Shown here piece after piece: positions 23,401 to 33,689 of a DNA stretch of 64,000 nucleotides. The position numbers and the translations under genes were made by a program. Below the pieces are notes generated by a model. That model saw nothing but the letters and a program-made list of their open reading frames with translations. It was not told the DNA's origin and did not search any database. The stretch's first letter is position 1. Each line of letters begins with the position of its first letter. The stretch is from the NCBI GenBank assembly GCA_027924585.1, contig BSBM01001445.1, positions 1,798,001 through 1,862,000 on the forward strand, written 5' to 3'. This DNA comes from Larix kaempferi (lineage: Eukaryota > Streptophyta > Pinopsida > Pinales > Pinaceae).

Positions 23401-24000
23401 AACAAGCTCTCTTTATGACAATAGATTCTCAACTTTCCCTTCATCCTTAAGGGGCAATAAGATGACTTTCGATCCATCCTTCCAAAACGTGTAGGTATTC
23501 TTTTCTCCATCATGCATGACTTTTATGTCATATTTCCAAGGCCTCTCCAACAACAAAATACATGCATCCATTAAAATGACATCACACCATACTTCATCTT
23601 TAGAAGTCTTACCAATGGAAAACTCGATCAAATATCTTTTTATTAATGGTGACCTCATTCCCTTATTTGAACCATGCAATTCGGTAAGGACAAGGATGTG
23701 TTTCAGAATGTAATTTCAACTTATCTACTATCTCTTTGGAAACCATATTCTCACAACTACCACTATCAACAATAACTTGGCATACATTTCCCCTGGAAGT
23801 ACACTTGGTTCGAAAAATATTTGTTTGGAGCCATGAATATTCATGTGAAGTAATATGCCTTTCCTCTTTTTTTGGAATCCTCATTGACCTTCGTATCATG
23901 AGATTCTCCCCCATATCTGGACAGACTTCAAATTCAACTCCTTCTTCTTCATCCGCATCTTGGACCAAGTTTAAACTAGTGGTTGTCCTTGCTTCGTCTC
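20282..24000 (-). pseudogene. gypsy pol pseudogene with chromodomain
   Basis: The domains read down the minus strand. Protease (23968-23663) has CQVIVDSGSCENMVS. The linker (23679-23413) has CILLLERPWKYD. RT (about 23180-22500) has the catalytic box as YFDE instead of YFDD. RNase H follows (about 22450-22020). The integrase zinc region (21993-21670) has HSSCLEGHFGNDKTISLI. The integrase core (21682-21305) has WTYVSMDIVLGIP and [14 protein letters not shown]; its second catalytic motif reads SNIE where SDRD is expected. The chromodomain (20605 down) has QWKGLVLVESTWITEGDLL. Chromodomains direct integration into heterochromatin in chromoviruses. Stops separate all the blocks. Confidence 0.9.
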
Positions 24001-24029
24001 TTGCATGTTATAATTTGAGCATTCAACAC

Positions 24030-25047
24030 ACATTATTAATTTGAGCAAGAGACAAAAAAACCCAAATAATTAAAACCACACCACACCTAAAGCACACATA
24101 AGATCTTCCTCTACCACCATTGTAACCTGTACCCCTATGAAATCCTCTTCCCCATAGATGATTCAGGTTATCTTGTCATGTATATTTTGCTTTCTCAAAT
24201 CCCATGGAATGATTTGCCTTTGCCATAGTTAAAACCACCCCATGAGGAAAACAATGTACCCTTCCTTGCTCCTCTATTCCTTTAAGAAAATTGCCAGTTT
24301 TGTTTTTCCTCAGCCTTTAAGGGTAATTGGTATGCCTCTTCCATGCTACGAACCCTATGCATGCTCAATTCATATTGAATAGAAAAGTTTAAACAATTCA
24401 CATACCTTGCAGCCAGTTTCTCATCAATTTCCTGGTGGTCCACACGAATGGAAAATTGATAAAATTCATGTGTGAGTTCCTCCATGGTGGACAGATTTTG
24501 CTTCGAGTTTTAAAATCTATGAAAAAGGGTCTATGCATAGTCCATTGACAAAACATTTACTCTCAATTTTTTCTCCATCTTATTCCAAGTACTAATTTTG
24601 TATTTTCCTTTTTTTGGTTACGTCTTTCTTCACATGATCCCACCAGATCATGGTGCGATCCTTCAACTTGGTGCATGCTAATTTCACCTTATTTTCCTCT
24701 GTCATAGGATTCCATTCAAAAACAATTTCCATGGCATTCAGCCAATCTATTAACTCCTTTGGTTTAAGACTCCCTACATATTTTGAGACTTCCATTTTGA
24801 TCACATCGTTTCTCCCTTCTAGAGCCCTCCTGAGAATCCTTTCTTTAAAAGTAATCTTCCCTCATTGTTCGTCATGTTCTATATGCTAATATACATCTCC
24901 TTGGTCTATCTCCTAATCAGACATTTCTCTTTGTATTATTTTCTGACTTGTTAGCACATTTGTAAGATCTGCTACTTGCCTTTGGAGGTTTTGCATATCT
25001 CTATGCATCTGAGCAAAAACTACTCTTCCTCTTCTTCTCCCAGCCAT
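24030..25047 (-). pseudogene. gypsy gag pseudogene, element 2
   Basis: A genuine ATG at 25047-25045, about 20 bases from the LTR, opens MAGRRRGRVVFAQMHRD with a leucine-rich stretch, followed by stops. The capsid-like part has LIDWLNAMEIVFEW and LKDRTMIWWDHVKK (24804-24592) and YVNCLNFSIQYELSMHRV (24485-24282). A zinc knuckle begins CFRCG near 24090 but is then interrupted by about 40 bases that are not knuckle sequence. The primer site next to the LTR (about 25055-25067) is a poor match to TGGTATCAGAGC. Confidence 0.85.
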
Positions 25048-25067
25048 CTTCCTTCTCTGGTACTAGA

Positions 25068-25560
25068 TGATGTAGTCAATAAAATTTGATTCATTCACAA
25101 GATCTAAAAACCATGCAAACACATGAGAAAGGAAAGATAACTATATTTTATTCCTTCTCCATCACTAACTATTACAATCAAAGCTAATCCCTTAACTACT
25201 ATGTGATATTTTTCAAAATTGCTAATTTAAAAAATTCCCGCATGACTCTAAAACTGACCAATAACTAAAAGCTAATTAGAGTGACACTATTTGTCAACTC
25301 ACTCTTCTAATTAGGTGTACAACTAAGAGATAACTGATAATTCCAATTTTTTAAAATCCTCCCAAAAACACTAAAACCCCAATTTCAGGCATTATATGAA
25401 GGAATTTGGCCCCATAAAAGTGTCCAAACAAGGTTTGATCAGAAAGATCTGATCAGTCACTACAATGAACAATGAACTATTTGAGACACAACTACTTGTT
25501 AAATTTCAACCCAAATAGATAATTGAGTCAAAATTATAACCCTCGGAAATCCCTACATCA
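25068..25560 (-). repeat. 5' LTR of gypsy element 2
   Basis: The same length (493 bp) and termini as 19973-20465. The outer border is set by loss of alignment to the other LTR after ATCA at 25560. Confidence 0.93.
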
Positions 25561-25629
25561 ATTTGAGAAAAAAAAACAAATAATTAAAACCACTATTAAA
25601 ACCTATTAAAATCAATTAAATTGAAAGTA

Positions 25630-25980
25630 AGCTACATATGAACCTACCTGACTTAGCATTTAGAAATACCATAGAAAGCGATGGTTGACTTATGCATTTG
25701 ATTCCATCCTCGTAGCCTTTAAATATAGATCACATATCTCCTTCAAATTATGTACCTATCTTGGAGAGCCATTCTTGGAAGAGCACATCATTAATAAAAA
25801 GAATGCGAGTAAGGTAGAGGGTTCCACAAACCTTTATTCCTTTAATGTCGCTAGTCATCCTGGCCTCTAGGACTGTTGTTTAATCCCTTAGCCATAATCA
25901 AGAATAGAAGGGCAAGGAGATGGGGTGGCTCATAAAGGACAACCCTGTCTTAATCTTGTTGGTGATCAAAAGAACATAAA
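25630..25980 (-). pseudogene. LINE reverse transcriptase fragment
   Basis: Near 25955 the minus strand reads LRQGCPL followed by a stop, which is the RT motif RQGxPLSP. Further on are SSKNGSPR and HNLKEICDLYLKATRMESNA, the L1-like segment after the YxDD box; the box itself is not readable. Many stops are present. The fragment directly flanks gypsy element 2, which may have inserted beside or into it. Confidence 0.6.
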
Positions 25981-26047
25981 TGTCGATTCATTCGAGAAAA
26001 AAAGAATGAAAAGAAAATTATTAATTTGATTTATCTTCTCCAAATTG

Positions 26048-26255
26048 ATTCTATAATAAAGTAACCTCAACTTAATTAAGGTACAACTAACTAGCTTTAT
26101 CATAAGCCATGTTTAGTTTGATGATGATTACATATATGTTCTTTGTATTTTATTCTAGAATAAAGTAACCTCAAATTAATTAAGGTACAAGTAACTAGCT
26201 TTATCATAAGCCATGTTTAGTTTGATGATGCTTACATATATGTTCTTTGTATTTT
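26048..26255 (+). repeat. 104-bp tandem duplication
   Basis: 26048-26151 and 26152-26255 are nearly identical, with about five differences. Shared text includes TAACTAGCTTTATCATAAGC and TACATATATGTTCTTTGTAT. The low divergence marks it as recent compared with the surrounding elements. Confidence 0.92.
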
Positions 26256-26310
26256 ATAGTATTAATATATTCTTTTACTATGTTCAATGAGTTGTTAAGA
26301 TAAAAAAATC

Positions 26311-26660
26311 CTTAAATTTTAACGATTTTTGGAGTCATTTTGATTGGACTCGAGAACATTATTTATTTGTCAGTTAATGATTTCTAAAATTTTGTAAGTT
26401 GAGTTATAGTATTTTTTTTGTTCGTAGTTAGTTTATACTTGTGAAAAGTGAGTAATGGGAGACGTGTTATATAACGAAAAAAACTTAAATTTCAATATTT
26501 AATGTACACAATTTCTTGAGTCATTTTGTTTACACTCAAGAACATTTATTTGTTAATTAATGATTTCTAAAATTTTGTACGTTGTGTTGGAATTTTTTTT
26601 TTTTGTCATGTAGCAGTTGTGAAAAGTGGACCATGGGAGACGTGTAAATATAACTAGACA
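26311..26660 (+). repeat. about 175-bp tandem duplication
   Basis: 26311-26483 and 26484-26660 share CTTAAATTT, GAGTCATTTTG, CTCAAGAACATTTATTTGTT-like text, TGATTTCTAAAATTTTGTA and ATGGGAGACGTGT in order, with small indels (local offsets 173-183). This duplication is older than the 104-bp one just upstream. Confidence 0.85.
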
Positions 26661-28130
26661 ATGCTGGACATGCCCTATGTTTGTAACACGCTCTTAGGGA
26701 TAAATATATAGGGAGTGCATGAGTATGAAGTAGACACGACATATTTTATTTTTAAGGATATCAGAGATTAGATGGAGAGGAGATAGCAAATATTTGATTC
26801 CATTATAATAATGGAAATGATGAAGAGACTTAAGTGGGATAGATAGTGTCTCTTTTCTTAATTTATTGTCTTGTGGTATGTATACAAGTATGACAAGACA
26901 ATAGGGTTTATTGGAGACAAGAGTTTTCATAAAGGAAAGTCATGTTTCAAGCTTTTCAATAGAGGTCATATACATTATTAAAAAGACACATCTAATTAAA
27001 AAAAATTGTAAGTTTCACTTTCATTAGGCCCTCGTTGAACATCTAGTCTCTCAACATAATCTATTAGGTAATCAAGGAACTTAATGAAGTTAAAGAAGAA
27101 ATACAATCTAATAGGTAATCAAGGAAATAAATGAGGTTAGAGAAGAAATATGAGAAGTTAATTGAGTGTAGATTGGTTGGTTGGGAGGAATAATGTTATC
27201 CTTCCCACCCAGGTTCAATTCTAGCTTTGTGACACTTGCTCCTTGGGAGCCAACTTTGATATGATTGTAACTCTAAAATACCTTCATTCTCCAGAATATC
27301 AGGTATTGGCATTCTCCCGATGGATGTAGCCCTCTAACAAACGGTGAACCATCATTTAAAAAAAAAAAATTCCAAGTGATTCATAGATGAAAAACATTAA
27401 TTTATAACTTTGACATGTTGAACCAACTGAAAACTACTTAAGAGAAACTAGTCATGAAAAACATCATTTTATTTATTAAAGAAAGTCAAGCACTAGATAA
27501 AGTACAGTGGTAAGAAAACTCAAAAATCAATATCATGGTTTGCAATCAATTAACAAATCTTTAAGTAATTTAGATGTATATTGGAGAAAGTAGGACTGAG
27601 GAACCAAAATAAGTGACAAAGTGTTCCAAAGGACAATGCAATTCTAAAGTTGTGAATGGGTTTGAAAGGTTATAGTCTTGAAAATAAATATTGGCCAAGA
27701 TAAATACACGAAGATGACTTACATTTTTGGTAAGAGGATATAATTCTTTTAGTAGCATTTTATTAATTTAGGAAATAAAAAAAAATTTATTTAGAAGTTA
27801 AAAAACTTTAAATTAAGAGTTTAAAAAATTTAAAATTTTAACAAATTTATAAAGAGTTGTAAGAAATTTCAAGAAAAAGTTTCAAAACATTTAATAGTTT
27901 TTCATGGAGGATTTGAAGATTCTCACATAAGAACCTTGCAAATAATTTTGAAAGGATAGAAAATGCACAATAAACTTGTGTCTCATTTTCATTTTCATAG
28001 AAATTATCAAAACACACCATCTTGCAACATATTTGTGAACATATTTGTGAATTATTTATGGCTTATTTTCTAATCTTATACACTAAAAAACAACGTAAAT
28101 AATTTAATGAAAAAATAAAAAATACTTTAA
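26661..28130. other. AT-rich sequence without recognisable features
   Basis: The stretch contains long A runs (27358-27369, 27779-27784) and no coding similarity, array or element end that I can support. A short ATCTAATAGGTAATCAAGGAA repeat occurs near 27059 and 27106. Confidence 0.5.
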
Positions 28131-28197
28131 GGGTGAATCCACGAAGGTGGTTCATGATTTTAGGCATGCGGGAACTAAAAAACGTGTTTTTCTAACT

Positions 28198-28382
28198 CTC
28201 GATCGAGGTCTTTTCAAGCCCTCGATCGAGTTTTTAAAAGCTCGATCGAGGGTTTTAAAAGACCTCGATCGAGGGCTTGACAATACCTCGATTGAGGGTT
28301 TTTAAATACCTCAATCGAGGGCTTGGTTAGACCCTTGATCGAGCTATTTCTCGATCGGGGGTTTGGATAACCCTCGATCGAG
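28198..28382 (+). repeat. 23-bp palindrome-core array, left
   Basis: Nine copies of CTCGATCGAG, a perfect 10-bp palindrome, or one-to-two-base variants start at 28198, 28221, 28241, 28264, 28287, 28310, 28334, 28350 and 28373. The intervals are 23, 20, 23, 23, 23, 24, 16 and 23. The rest of the unit is GGGYTTnnnAAnAC-like. The same repeat forms the array at 45689-45850 in the same orientation. Flanking sequences include a GGCCGACCGGCC palindrome on the right. Confidence 0.95.
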
Positions 28383-28459
28383 CTGTTAAGACAAAAAAAA
28401 AGACATGGCTCGGTTGGCCGACCGGCCCTGTTCGAAAATGACATTCTAGTGAACGTTTG

Positions 28460-28551
28460 CAGGACGGAAAGAACACCCTTGACCGAGCCTCTGCAACCAC
28501 CTCACCACGCCACGCCCAACACCACCTCCCAGCCATGTCTTTTCCTCCACC
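28460..28551 (+). other. exon-like segment, uncertain
   Basis: A GC-rich island of about 92 bp is bordered by TTTGCAG on the left and by A|GTAAGT on the right, which look like splice acceptor and donor. It stays open in one frame and contains an ATG near its end (MSFPPPS). No homology is recognised and it could be chance. Confidence 0.2.
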
Positions 28552-29140
28552 AAGTAAGTGGAATTCCAGCCTGCTATTTGTTTTTTCAATAAAACTTAAA
28601 TTTTATTTGTTTTGTATAAAATTGTGTGTGTTTTTTATAAAATGTAAATTTTATTTGGTTGCGTCGAGAGGCGCTCTACAGCCCAGTAAAAAGTGAATAT
28701 TAGGGAGACCTTGTAATGTTTGTCCAACATTTGTCAAGTAACAAAATAATACAAAGTAAACAAAAAAGAATAATACAAAGTAAAATCGTGTAATTTCTAT
28801 TTCTTATGTCGGCTATAATAAATTCTTTTTACTAGCTTCCCTTGAATAGCTCCTTGAGTGCAATACCTCAGGAGATTTGATCCCTCTCGGTGCTTGATAG
28901 AGCCTAGGATTTGGATCTAGGTTGGTTTTTATAAATTTGTGTGAATGTAACCATTGAAACCAAAAACCATTTTTTGTGTAGAAAAACCATTGAAACGAAA
29001 AAATATTTGAAAAAAAAAAACCATTTGAAAAAAAAAAAAAAAACCATTCCAAAACAAAACCAAAAACCATTTGAAATATGTTTAGGGTTTTAAATTTATG
29101 TTGTATTTATTTTTTTAAATTATTAATATTTTTGTTTATA
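28552..29140. other. AT-rich sequence with repeated ACCATTTG motifs
   Basis: AAAACCATT(T/G)GAAA recurs about six times between 28945 and 29075, between long A runs. I see no coding sequence. Confidence 0.45.
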
Positions 29141-29143
29141 TCA

Positions 29144-29473
29144 ACCGGTAGCATTTCATTGCATAAATGCTACCGGTTTTATTTTAAAATGTGTTTTGAC
29201 AAGCAGAAATGTTGCCCTTTTTTTTTCAATCCTCTGAGAATGGCAAGAGGATTGAAAAAAAAAATTATATTAGGTTGTTGGTTTAACAAAAACCATTAAC
29301 ATTAAAAAAAAACATTTGAAAACCTTTGAAATTCACATTGAAATTTTAGATTCAAATTGAAATTGAAATTTTAAATTAAATTAAATTGAAATTGAAATTT
29401 TAAATTAAGTTAAATTGAAATTGAAATTTTAAGTTTTTTTTCAATCCTCTGTGAATGCCCAGAGGATTGAAAA
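29144..29473 (+). repeat. three perfect or near-perfect hairpins
   Basis: The first hairpin has 13-bp perfect arms ACCGGTAGCATTT and AAATGCTACCGGT (29144-29177, 8-base loop). The second has 18-base arms T9CAATCCTCT and AGAGGATTGA9 (29218-29263). The third repeats the same stem (29434-29473). The second and third are each followed by AACAAAAAC(C/T)ATTAACATTAAAA, so a cassette of hairpin plus downstream block was duplicated at about 215-bp spacing. Confidence 0.85.
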
Positions 29474-29480
29474 TTTTTTA

Positions 29481-30577
29481 TACATATTGCATTCCCTATT
29501 TGTTTCCAATATAGGCTCATATAACCATGTAACAAAAACTATTAACATTAAAATCACTGGCCCGAATCCATCTTAACACCGAATCTATCAAACACCAAGA
29601 GAGAACAAATCACTTAAGTGCAAACCTTTTTGATAATTAAATCTAAGATGGTCTCATTCTAAATGACTACAATAAAAATACAAATAAACTCCAAACACAA
29701 AAAAACATATATAAACAAAAGTACAACTAGTAATTGAGTAGCAATTCTTCCTGATTCATTTTAAACATTTTTAATTACTTTGTATCAGTGTTTAATTTAA
29801 TTTTGCTAATGATTTAGAATTGCAAATTGGTGGATGATATGGAAATGCAAATCCCACACACGTGAAAATGAGAACATAGTAAATGCCAATCGTAGAATGA
29901 TAATGGAAATGCAAACTCAATGACATATAGCAAAATCCATCAATCCTCATCTGTATCCTTAGATTCAACAACACCATAATGACATGTAGAAAGCTCATTT
30001 GGTCTCCATCTATAACCTTAGATTCAATGTTACTTTGGAAAACGACCTACAATTTCTCTTCTGGAAAATCCATAATTAAGTACTCCATATACACAAACCA
30101 AGAGATGATGATAAAAATGTAGTAGAGAGGAAAGAAAATGGGCAAGAGAGGGTAGCCAAAATACCATTGAGAGAAAAGAAGCATGGGGATTATTCTCAAT
30201 ACCTAGTACATTACATAAAAAACTTAATATTAGTCAACAATGTTGACCATCTATTTTTATGGTGTTTATGCAACTTATTTTTTCAAATGATTTTAAACAT
30301 ATAAGGGGAGCTTCCATGTTACAATTTGTGCATTCATGTGAATCTTGTATCAATATAAACTATGGGGAAAAGTGATTATCTTGCAGGGTAGTTGATTTAA
30401 AAGAGATGATTTTTTCACGAAATGTATACTTCTATAGTTCTTGAGACTGTAACTTTTGCATACTAGCTCCCAAAATGCTTGTAACATTCCTTCATTGTCT
30501 ATGCCTCTATATAGGCGATGATGGTAGCTTGCATGTAAATACTATAATGTATTTCTTGTACTAATACCCACTGCATT
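29481..30577. other. unassigned AT-rich sequence
   Basis: No recognisable coding region or element end. Short open frames on both strands have no familiar motif. Confidence 0.45.
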
Positions 30578-31040
30578 ATGGTATGTGAAGATAGTTGACT
30601 TTGAACATGATATAATGACACACCCTCCCTTGTCTAATCTACGATGTCCAAGTTTGATAATTTTCATTCTGCTTTCAATGAGGTTATAGTTTAGTGTGAA
30701 GATGACCTGACATGCTGGGTCACTCACAAAGGTTCAATCCCCTAGAGGCTCAAATCAATTGTTGGTCCTAAGTGTAATTTCTTGGTGGTTTTGACATAAA
30801 AAGTAACCCATATGCGAGGATGGTTGACCTTGAACAAAATATCATGCCACATCCTTCTTACCGAACTTGATGTCCCTATCTAATCATTTTCACTCCTCGT
30901 CCAATGGGGTTGTAGTCTAATGATGAAAAACGTGTCATGTTAAGCCACCCACCAATATTCAAGGCCCCCAAAGGCGCAAATAAGTAGTGGGGACCAAATT
31001 CAAATCCTGAGTGATTTTGATGGAAGAGTAACCCCATGTC
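30578..31040 (+). repeat. diverged 229-bp tandem duplication
   Basis: GTTGACTTTGAACA at 30594 and GTTGACCTTGAACA at 30823 head two copies. Both then contain a TGATGTCC-like block, TAATCATTTTCA-type text, a GGGTTGTAGT-like block, a region beginning TCAAT-CCC or TCAAGGCCC, and a TAACCC end. Divergence is roughly 30 percent. The unit may be a repeat of unknown class. Confidence 0.7.
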
Positions 31041-32800
31041 ATGGCCTCTTAGCTAAAGGAAATTGTTTGTGATTATTGGTTTTCCCATCGAGGGTTGTCC
31101 CCATGAAAATTGACAACCTATGGTGTTTCCATATATAGATTCGACTGGAGTTTAAAGGAAGCACATTAAAAGAAAAATCTACTTTGTTTACTAGTAGTAA
31201 ATAAACATTGAAAATACTCGCGCCACCTCTTGACCCTCAACTAGTAGATCTGTCCCTACAAGATATTGAGAATATATCATTCTAAAAATAGTTTAGTTCC
31301 CCCCCCACATCGCAACCTCTAGTCCTAGGGGTAGCGAATCATCGCAATTTATTTTTGGTATCCTTAAATGTTGGGACACTCTCAACAAATTTTTCCCAAC
31401 TTTCACTATGGGTTACAAAAATAGGTTCTTAAATAGGCCCAAAGACTCCTTTGGGTATATTATAATGCATTATATCAAGTCCTTCTCTTTGGTTGGTGAT
31501 TTGGTAGGGATGTCTTTATCTTCCTCCTTTACTTCCACTACTATTTTTCTGGTATGACATTGAGGACTTTATCTAAAAAATCCAACTATTCTCAATGAAT
31601 ATATGTATCCAACATGCTCACATGATTTGAATGTGACCACCACATTTTATCCCTAAAGATGTTGCACCAGCTATCGCTTGAAACCAAACACCATCCTATT
31701 TCTCAAGGGCGTGTGTTGTCATAGATTTGTTTCAAGGAGACAATTAATCATGTGACCCTTATCTAAATAGGAAGAATCTATCACTACTACATAACAACAA
31801 CTTTTCCATGTTTCCTTAACAACATTGTACTTTACCTCCATTCACACAACTCCTCAAATCCTACACAAAATAATTCTCTACCATGTAGATTAGCCACACA
31901 AGACAAACCATCTTTTAATTAGCGGACCCAATGCTTATTGATTCCTCCTCAAGAGAGATGACCTCTTGGCACCTCGTGGGAGTTTTGATGTGGGTTTTCT
32001 TGCTTCCACCACTGTCATTTTAGCCACAAGCCACTAAATCCCGCAAAATTGGGGCATAAACAATAGTATGCATTTCCCAACAATTGCCTCAATAGACCTT
32101 TAACGTTGGTAACCTGCATTCAAATGAAACAACACATGTCTTTACATTTGCTAAATAGATCTACATGCTTTCCAATTCCACATGAAAGGACTAATCACAC
32201 ACTTCTTTAACGAGCCACACATATCCCATGTTCCATTTGAACATTCTTATTGGATTTACACAACCTCTTCAAATATGCGGTTACTTTACGATGTTGTAGG
32301 TAGATTCAACTTGTATCGCTAGGTGCAGATACATCAAAAAACCCACACTATCTCTTGGTTTGGTTTGGATTCTCATGTGTCTCAAGCCAACACACAAACA
32401 ACCCTTCCATTCGTTGATTCATTCTCATGTATGTCAATAGATCTAGAGTGTTTTGGATCTCTATTTTCTATATCCATATCTACAATGAATTCATAGGAAC
32501 CATTATGTTAAAGACACTCTCAAAGTGACACCATTGTATTCCCTATTGTATACCACTAAGAGAAAGATATGCTCCTATACCATGAGCTCGTCTATTCCAA
32601 TGCTACATGTTCATGCATCTCCTTTCATATCGAAGCACCAAAACACTAGATCTATAGATCTAGTCATATATCACTCATAGATCCATGCTTCTCCAAGCAC
32701 GTTTCGGGCCAAAGCCACATGCTTCAAGCTCTCTCTTCATGTTTCCAGCTTCAACTCCTAGTGTCACAAACCACTATTTCTATATAAGAGTCTATCTCAA
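31041..32800. other. unassigned, possibly decayed retroelement interior
   Basis: No clear domain is readable on either strand. Because a minus-strand primer site and LTR follow at 32929-33185, this stretch may be the eroded 5' leader and gag of that element. I cannot support a coding call. Confidence 0.35.
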
Positions 32801-32804
32801 AGTG

Positions 32805-32940
32805 GCTTTGATCCAACATCAAGAAACTACCTGTCCCACTCTCACTAGAGAGTCCAAGCCTATTGTGCTTTGATCCACTATCCAGGAAACACCCAAACCA
32901 CTCTCACTAGAAATATCAGGCCTATTGGGCTCTGATACCA
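32805..32940 (-). promoter_or_regulatory. triplicated tRNA-Met primer-binding-site unit
   Basis: GCTCTGATACCA at 32929-32940 is the exact reverse complement of the plant primer site TGGTATCAGAGC and lies two bases from an LTR start at 32943. Two related copies (GCTTTGATCCAC at 32867 and GCTTTGATCCAA at 32805) precede it at exactly 62-bp steps, with CACTCTCACTAGA between them. The 62-bp unit was therefore tandemly repeated in the leader. Confidence 0.75.
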
Positions 32941-32942
32941 AA

Positions 32943-33185
32943 TGTTAGAACTAAAGTTTATGAAAGGATAATAAAAAGGTACATAGCAAACATTCTTGGA
33001 GAGAGAGAAACATAAAAAAAAACAAGCATGCACATAAATGGACACAAGAGATTTATCCTATAAACCAAAACTGGGAAATCAACCTTCATGCATAACAAGT
33101 CTTCATTACCCATGGCCAATATTAGCCAACACCGACCAATTAGGTATCATACAATGAAGTTATTCAAACCTTTAGGCTTCTTCAC
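32943..33185 (-). repeat. LTR fragment of a minus-strand retroelement
   Basis: The block starts TGTTAGAAC two bases beyond the primer site, so its inner edge is well supported. It continues to about 33185, where the hexanucleotide array begins, so it is probably truncated or interrupted there. Both LTR borders and the family remain undetermined. Confidence 0.6.
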
Positions 33186-33189
33186 ATCT

Positions 33190-33655
33190 AAGACCATTGA
33201 CATTGGAATTGAATGTGAAATTGAAATTTGAAATACAAATTTGAAATTTGAAATTTGAAATTGAGCATGAAATTGAAATTTGAAATTTGAAATTGAAATT
33301 GAATTTGGAATTGAATTTGAAATTGAAATTGAATTTGGAATTGAAATTGAATTTGGAATTGAATTTGGAATTGAATTTGAATTTGGAATTGAATTTGAAA
33401 TTTAAATTTGAAATTTGAAATTGAAATTGAAATTGAAATTTGAAATTGAATTTGAATTTGAATTTGAATTTGAATTTGAATTTGAATTGAATTTGAAATT
33501 TCAATTTCAATTGGAAATGTGAAATTGGAAATAGAATTTTAAATTTGAAATTTGAATTGAATTTGAAATTTGAATTTGAATTTGAAATAGAATTTGAAAT
33601 TTGAATTTGAATTTTAAATGTGAAATTTGAAAGAGAATTAGAGTTAGAAATTGAA
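33190..33655 (+). repeat. GAAATT/GAATTT hexanucleotide array
   Basis: About 465 bp consists almost entirely of GAAATT, GAATTT and GAAATTT units. On the minus strand it stays open for about 150 codons of alternating Phe with Lys, Asn, Gln or Ser, a by-product of the six-base period and not evidence for a protein. Related but less regular AATT-rich sequence occurs at 36000-36660 and 39740-39990. Confidence 0.93.
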
Positions 33656-33689
33656 ATGTGATGCAGAGAGTTCTCAAGCAAGAACTTCA

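Larger units (their letters stand above)
19973..25560 (-). mobile_element. Ty3/gypsy chromovirus-like element 2, full length
   Basis: Two LTRs of 493 bp each (19973-20465 and 25068-25560) enclose gag, protease, RT, RNase H, integrase and a C-terminal chromodomain in that order on the minus strand. On the plus strand both LTRs start TGATGTAG and end ATCA. The flanks are gtttg (19968-19972) and atttg (25561-25565), a 5-bp target duplication with one mismatch. LTR mismatches run at about one in nine in the first 130 bases and more later, so the insertion is old. All coding domains are broken by stops. Confidence 0.93.
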
